Source: Clostridium sp. CX1 (lineage in GTDB: Bacteria > Bacillota > Clostridia > Clostridiales > Clostridiaceae). Taken from it: 64,000 nucleotides of DNA. The notes beneath the pieces were generated by a model. The model was not told where the DNA came from. It did not search any database and saw nothing but the letters and a program-made list of their open reading frames with translations. Each line of letters begins with the position of its first letter. The first letter of the stretch is position 1. Positions 63,194 to 64,000 of the stretch are shown here, piece after piece. The translations under genes were made by a program, and so were the position numbers. The stretch lies in NCBI RefSeq assembly GCF_025398335.1, contig NZ_JAODOO010000002.1, forward strand, positions 248,001-312,000, given 5' to 3'.

Positions 63194-64000
63194 TTAAAGT
63201 TTATTAATTCTTTCCATGGCGTCTAAGGTATTTTCATAAGTACCGAAGGCAGTAAGGCGGAAATATCCTTCTCCCTGTGGACCAAATCCAATTCCTGGTG
63301 TACCTACAATATTGGCATTTTCTAATAGGTAGTAGAAAAACTCCCAGGAGGTTATGTTTTTTGGTATTTTCCACCAAATATAAGGTGCGTTTACACCACC
63401 ATAGACAGAATAACCTGCCGACTTTAATCCTTTAAGGATTAACCTTGCATTATTCATATAGTAATTCACTTGCTTTTTTATCTCTTCTCTTCCCTCTTTA
63501 GAGTAAACTGCCGCTCCAGCTCTTTGAATAATATATGGCGCACCATTGTATTTTGTTCCATGCCGTCTAGCCCAAAGTGCATTCAGCGAAACACTACCAC
63601 ATTTTAAAGCCTTCGGAACAACTGTATAGCCAAGTCTTACACCTGTAAAACCAGCACTTTTTGAAAAACTCTTCAGCTCAATAGCACAGTTTTTAGCACC
63701 CTCACATTCATAAATGGAATGAGGTACATTGTCTTCAGAAATATATGCCTCATAGGCTGCATCATATATAATAATGGCCTCTATTTTATTAGCATAATCA
63801 ACCCAAAGTTGCAGCTGTTTCTTTGTAAGCGTTGAGCCTGTTGGATTATTAGGCAAACAAAGATAAATAATGTCTGGTCTTTCCTTTGGAAGCTCTGGCA
63901 CAAAATTATTATCTGGAGTACATGGCAAATAGATAACGTCGCTCCATCTTTTTGTAATTCTATCGTAGTTTCCCGTTCTTCCAGCCATTACATTTGTATC
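63194..64000 (-). CDS. dapL: LL-diaminopimelate aminotransferase, C-terminal part
   Basis: The last 269 codons of a PLP aminotransferase that runs off the right edge. The visible part includes [42 protein letters not shown], the Schiff-base lysine in [20 protein letters not shown], and [20 protein letters not shown], typical of DapL. It forms LL-diaminopimelate from tetrahydrodipicolinate and glutamate in one step, for peptidoglycan and lysine. Whether the N terminus is intact cannot be seen. Confidence 0.92.
   Translation of the reverse strand, partial: DTNVMAGRTGNYDRITKRWSDVIYLPCTPDNNFVPELPKERPDIIYLCLPNNPTGSTLTKKQLQLWVDYANKIEAIIIYDAAYEAYISEDNVPHSIYECEGAKNCAIELKSFSKSAGFTGVRLGYTVVPKALKCGSVSLNALWARRHGTKYNGAPYIIQRAGAAVYSKEGREEIKKQVNYYMNNARLILKGLKSAGYSVYGGVNAPYIWWKIPKNITSWEFFYYLLENANIVGTPGIGFGPQGEGYFRLTAFGTYENTLDAMERINKL

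Noticed and set aside
1-64000. tRNA genes, rRNA, CRISPR arrays, prophage, T-box leaders
   Set aside because: I looked for T-box GGTGG anti-terminator signatures, regularly spaced repeats and tRNA-like arms and found none. Weak tRNA-like folds could still be missed by eye.

Overview
The window reads as chromosome of a strictly anaerobic, spore-forming, low-GC Firmicute of the Clostridium sensu stricto type. Support comes from the strong A+T bias, purine-rich ribosome binding sites (AGGAGG variants), a bifunctional AdhE, a GerA/SpoVAF-type germination protein, an S-box (SAM-I) riboswitch, an EFR1-type ferredoxin-flavodoxin, cell-wall-binding-2 repeats and several Firmicute-style secreted proteins. 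I see no prophage, complete insertion sequence, CRISPR array, tRNA or rRNA operon. Most genes are core or housekeeping genes in single-gene or two- to four-gene units separated by clear intrinsic terminators.

Layout. 1-10.9 kb: partial MgtC-like protein, MATE exporter, a flavodoxin-like oxidoreductase with an Asn-rich tail, SpoVAF-like protein, secreted transglutaminase-like protein, P-type Ca2+ ATPase, two small unknown genes and a DegV protein. 10.9-18.8 kb: a HesB-like gene with an in-frame UGA that I read as selenocysteine, adhE with a structured leader, a ProX-type tRNA deacylase, an M29 aminopeptidase, an S-box-controlled NhaC/MetT transporter and deoC. 18.9-28.2 kb: mscL, a small membrane protein, an MFS transporter, a NIF3/CutA-like protein, a YcdB/SLH secreted protein, RNase J, two small unknowns and cheV. 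28.3-35.4 kb: a secreted protein, an ABC transporter with a two-component system, an acidic secreted protein and an Lrp regulator. 35.7-45.2 kb: gdhA, truA, mreB/mbl, an aldehyde dehydrogenase, the kbl-tdh threonine catabolic operon, a nitroreductase and an ArsR/NifX-like pair. 45.2-64 kb: aat, a GH113-like protein, a CWB2-L,D-transpeptidase, 6S RNA, ung, tkt, a SufS-like desulfurase, an MCP, a DUF5667 protein, helD, clpB with a CtsR operator, an EFR1 ferredoxin and partial dapL.

How the genes work together. Fermentative redox balance and amino acid use are a theme (adhE, gdhA with a divergent Lrp regulator, kbl-tdh, aldehyde dehydrogenase, aminopeptidase, deoC). A second theme is envelope biology (SpoVAF, MreB, L,D-transpeptidase, SLH and Ig-like secreted proteins). 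Regulation visible in the DNA includes an S-box, a CtsR box, a 6S RNA, an ArsR-type palindrome and many intrinsic terminators. Seven of the terminators, between 45 and 63 kb, share one core sequence.

The most noteworthy items are the UGA-containing HesB-like gene (10971-11246), a two-copy structured element at 16.1 and 52.2 kb that looks like a non-autonomous IS200/IS605-type element carrying an RNA fold, the shared-sequence terminator family, the adhE leader structure, and the low-complexity tail on the flavodoxin-like enzyme.
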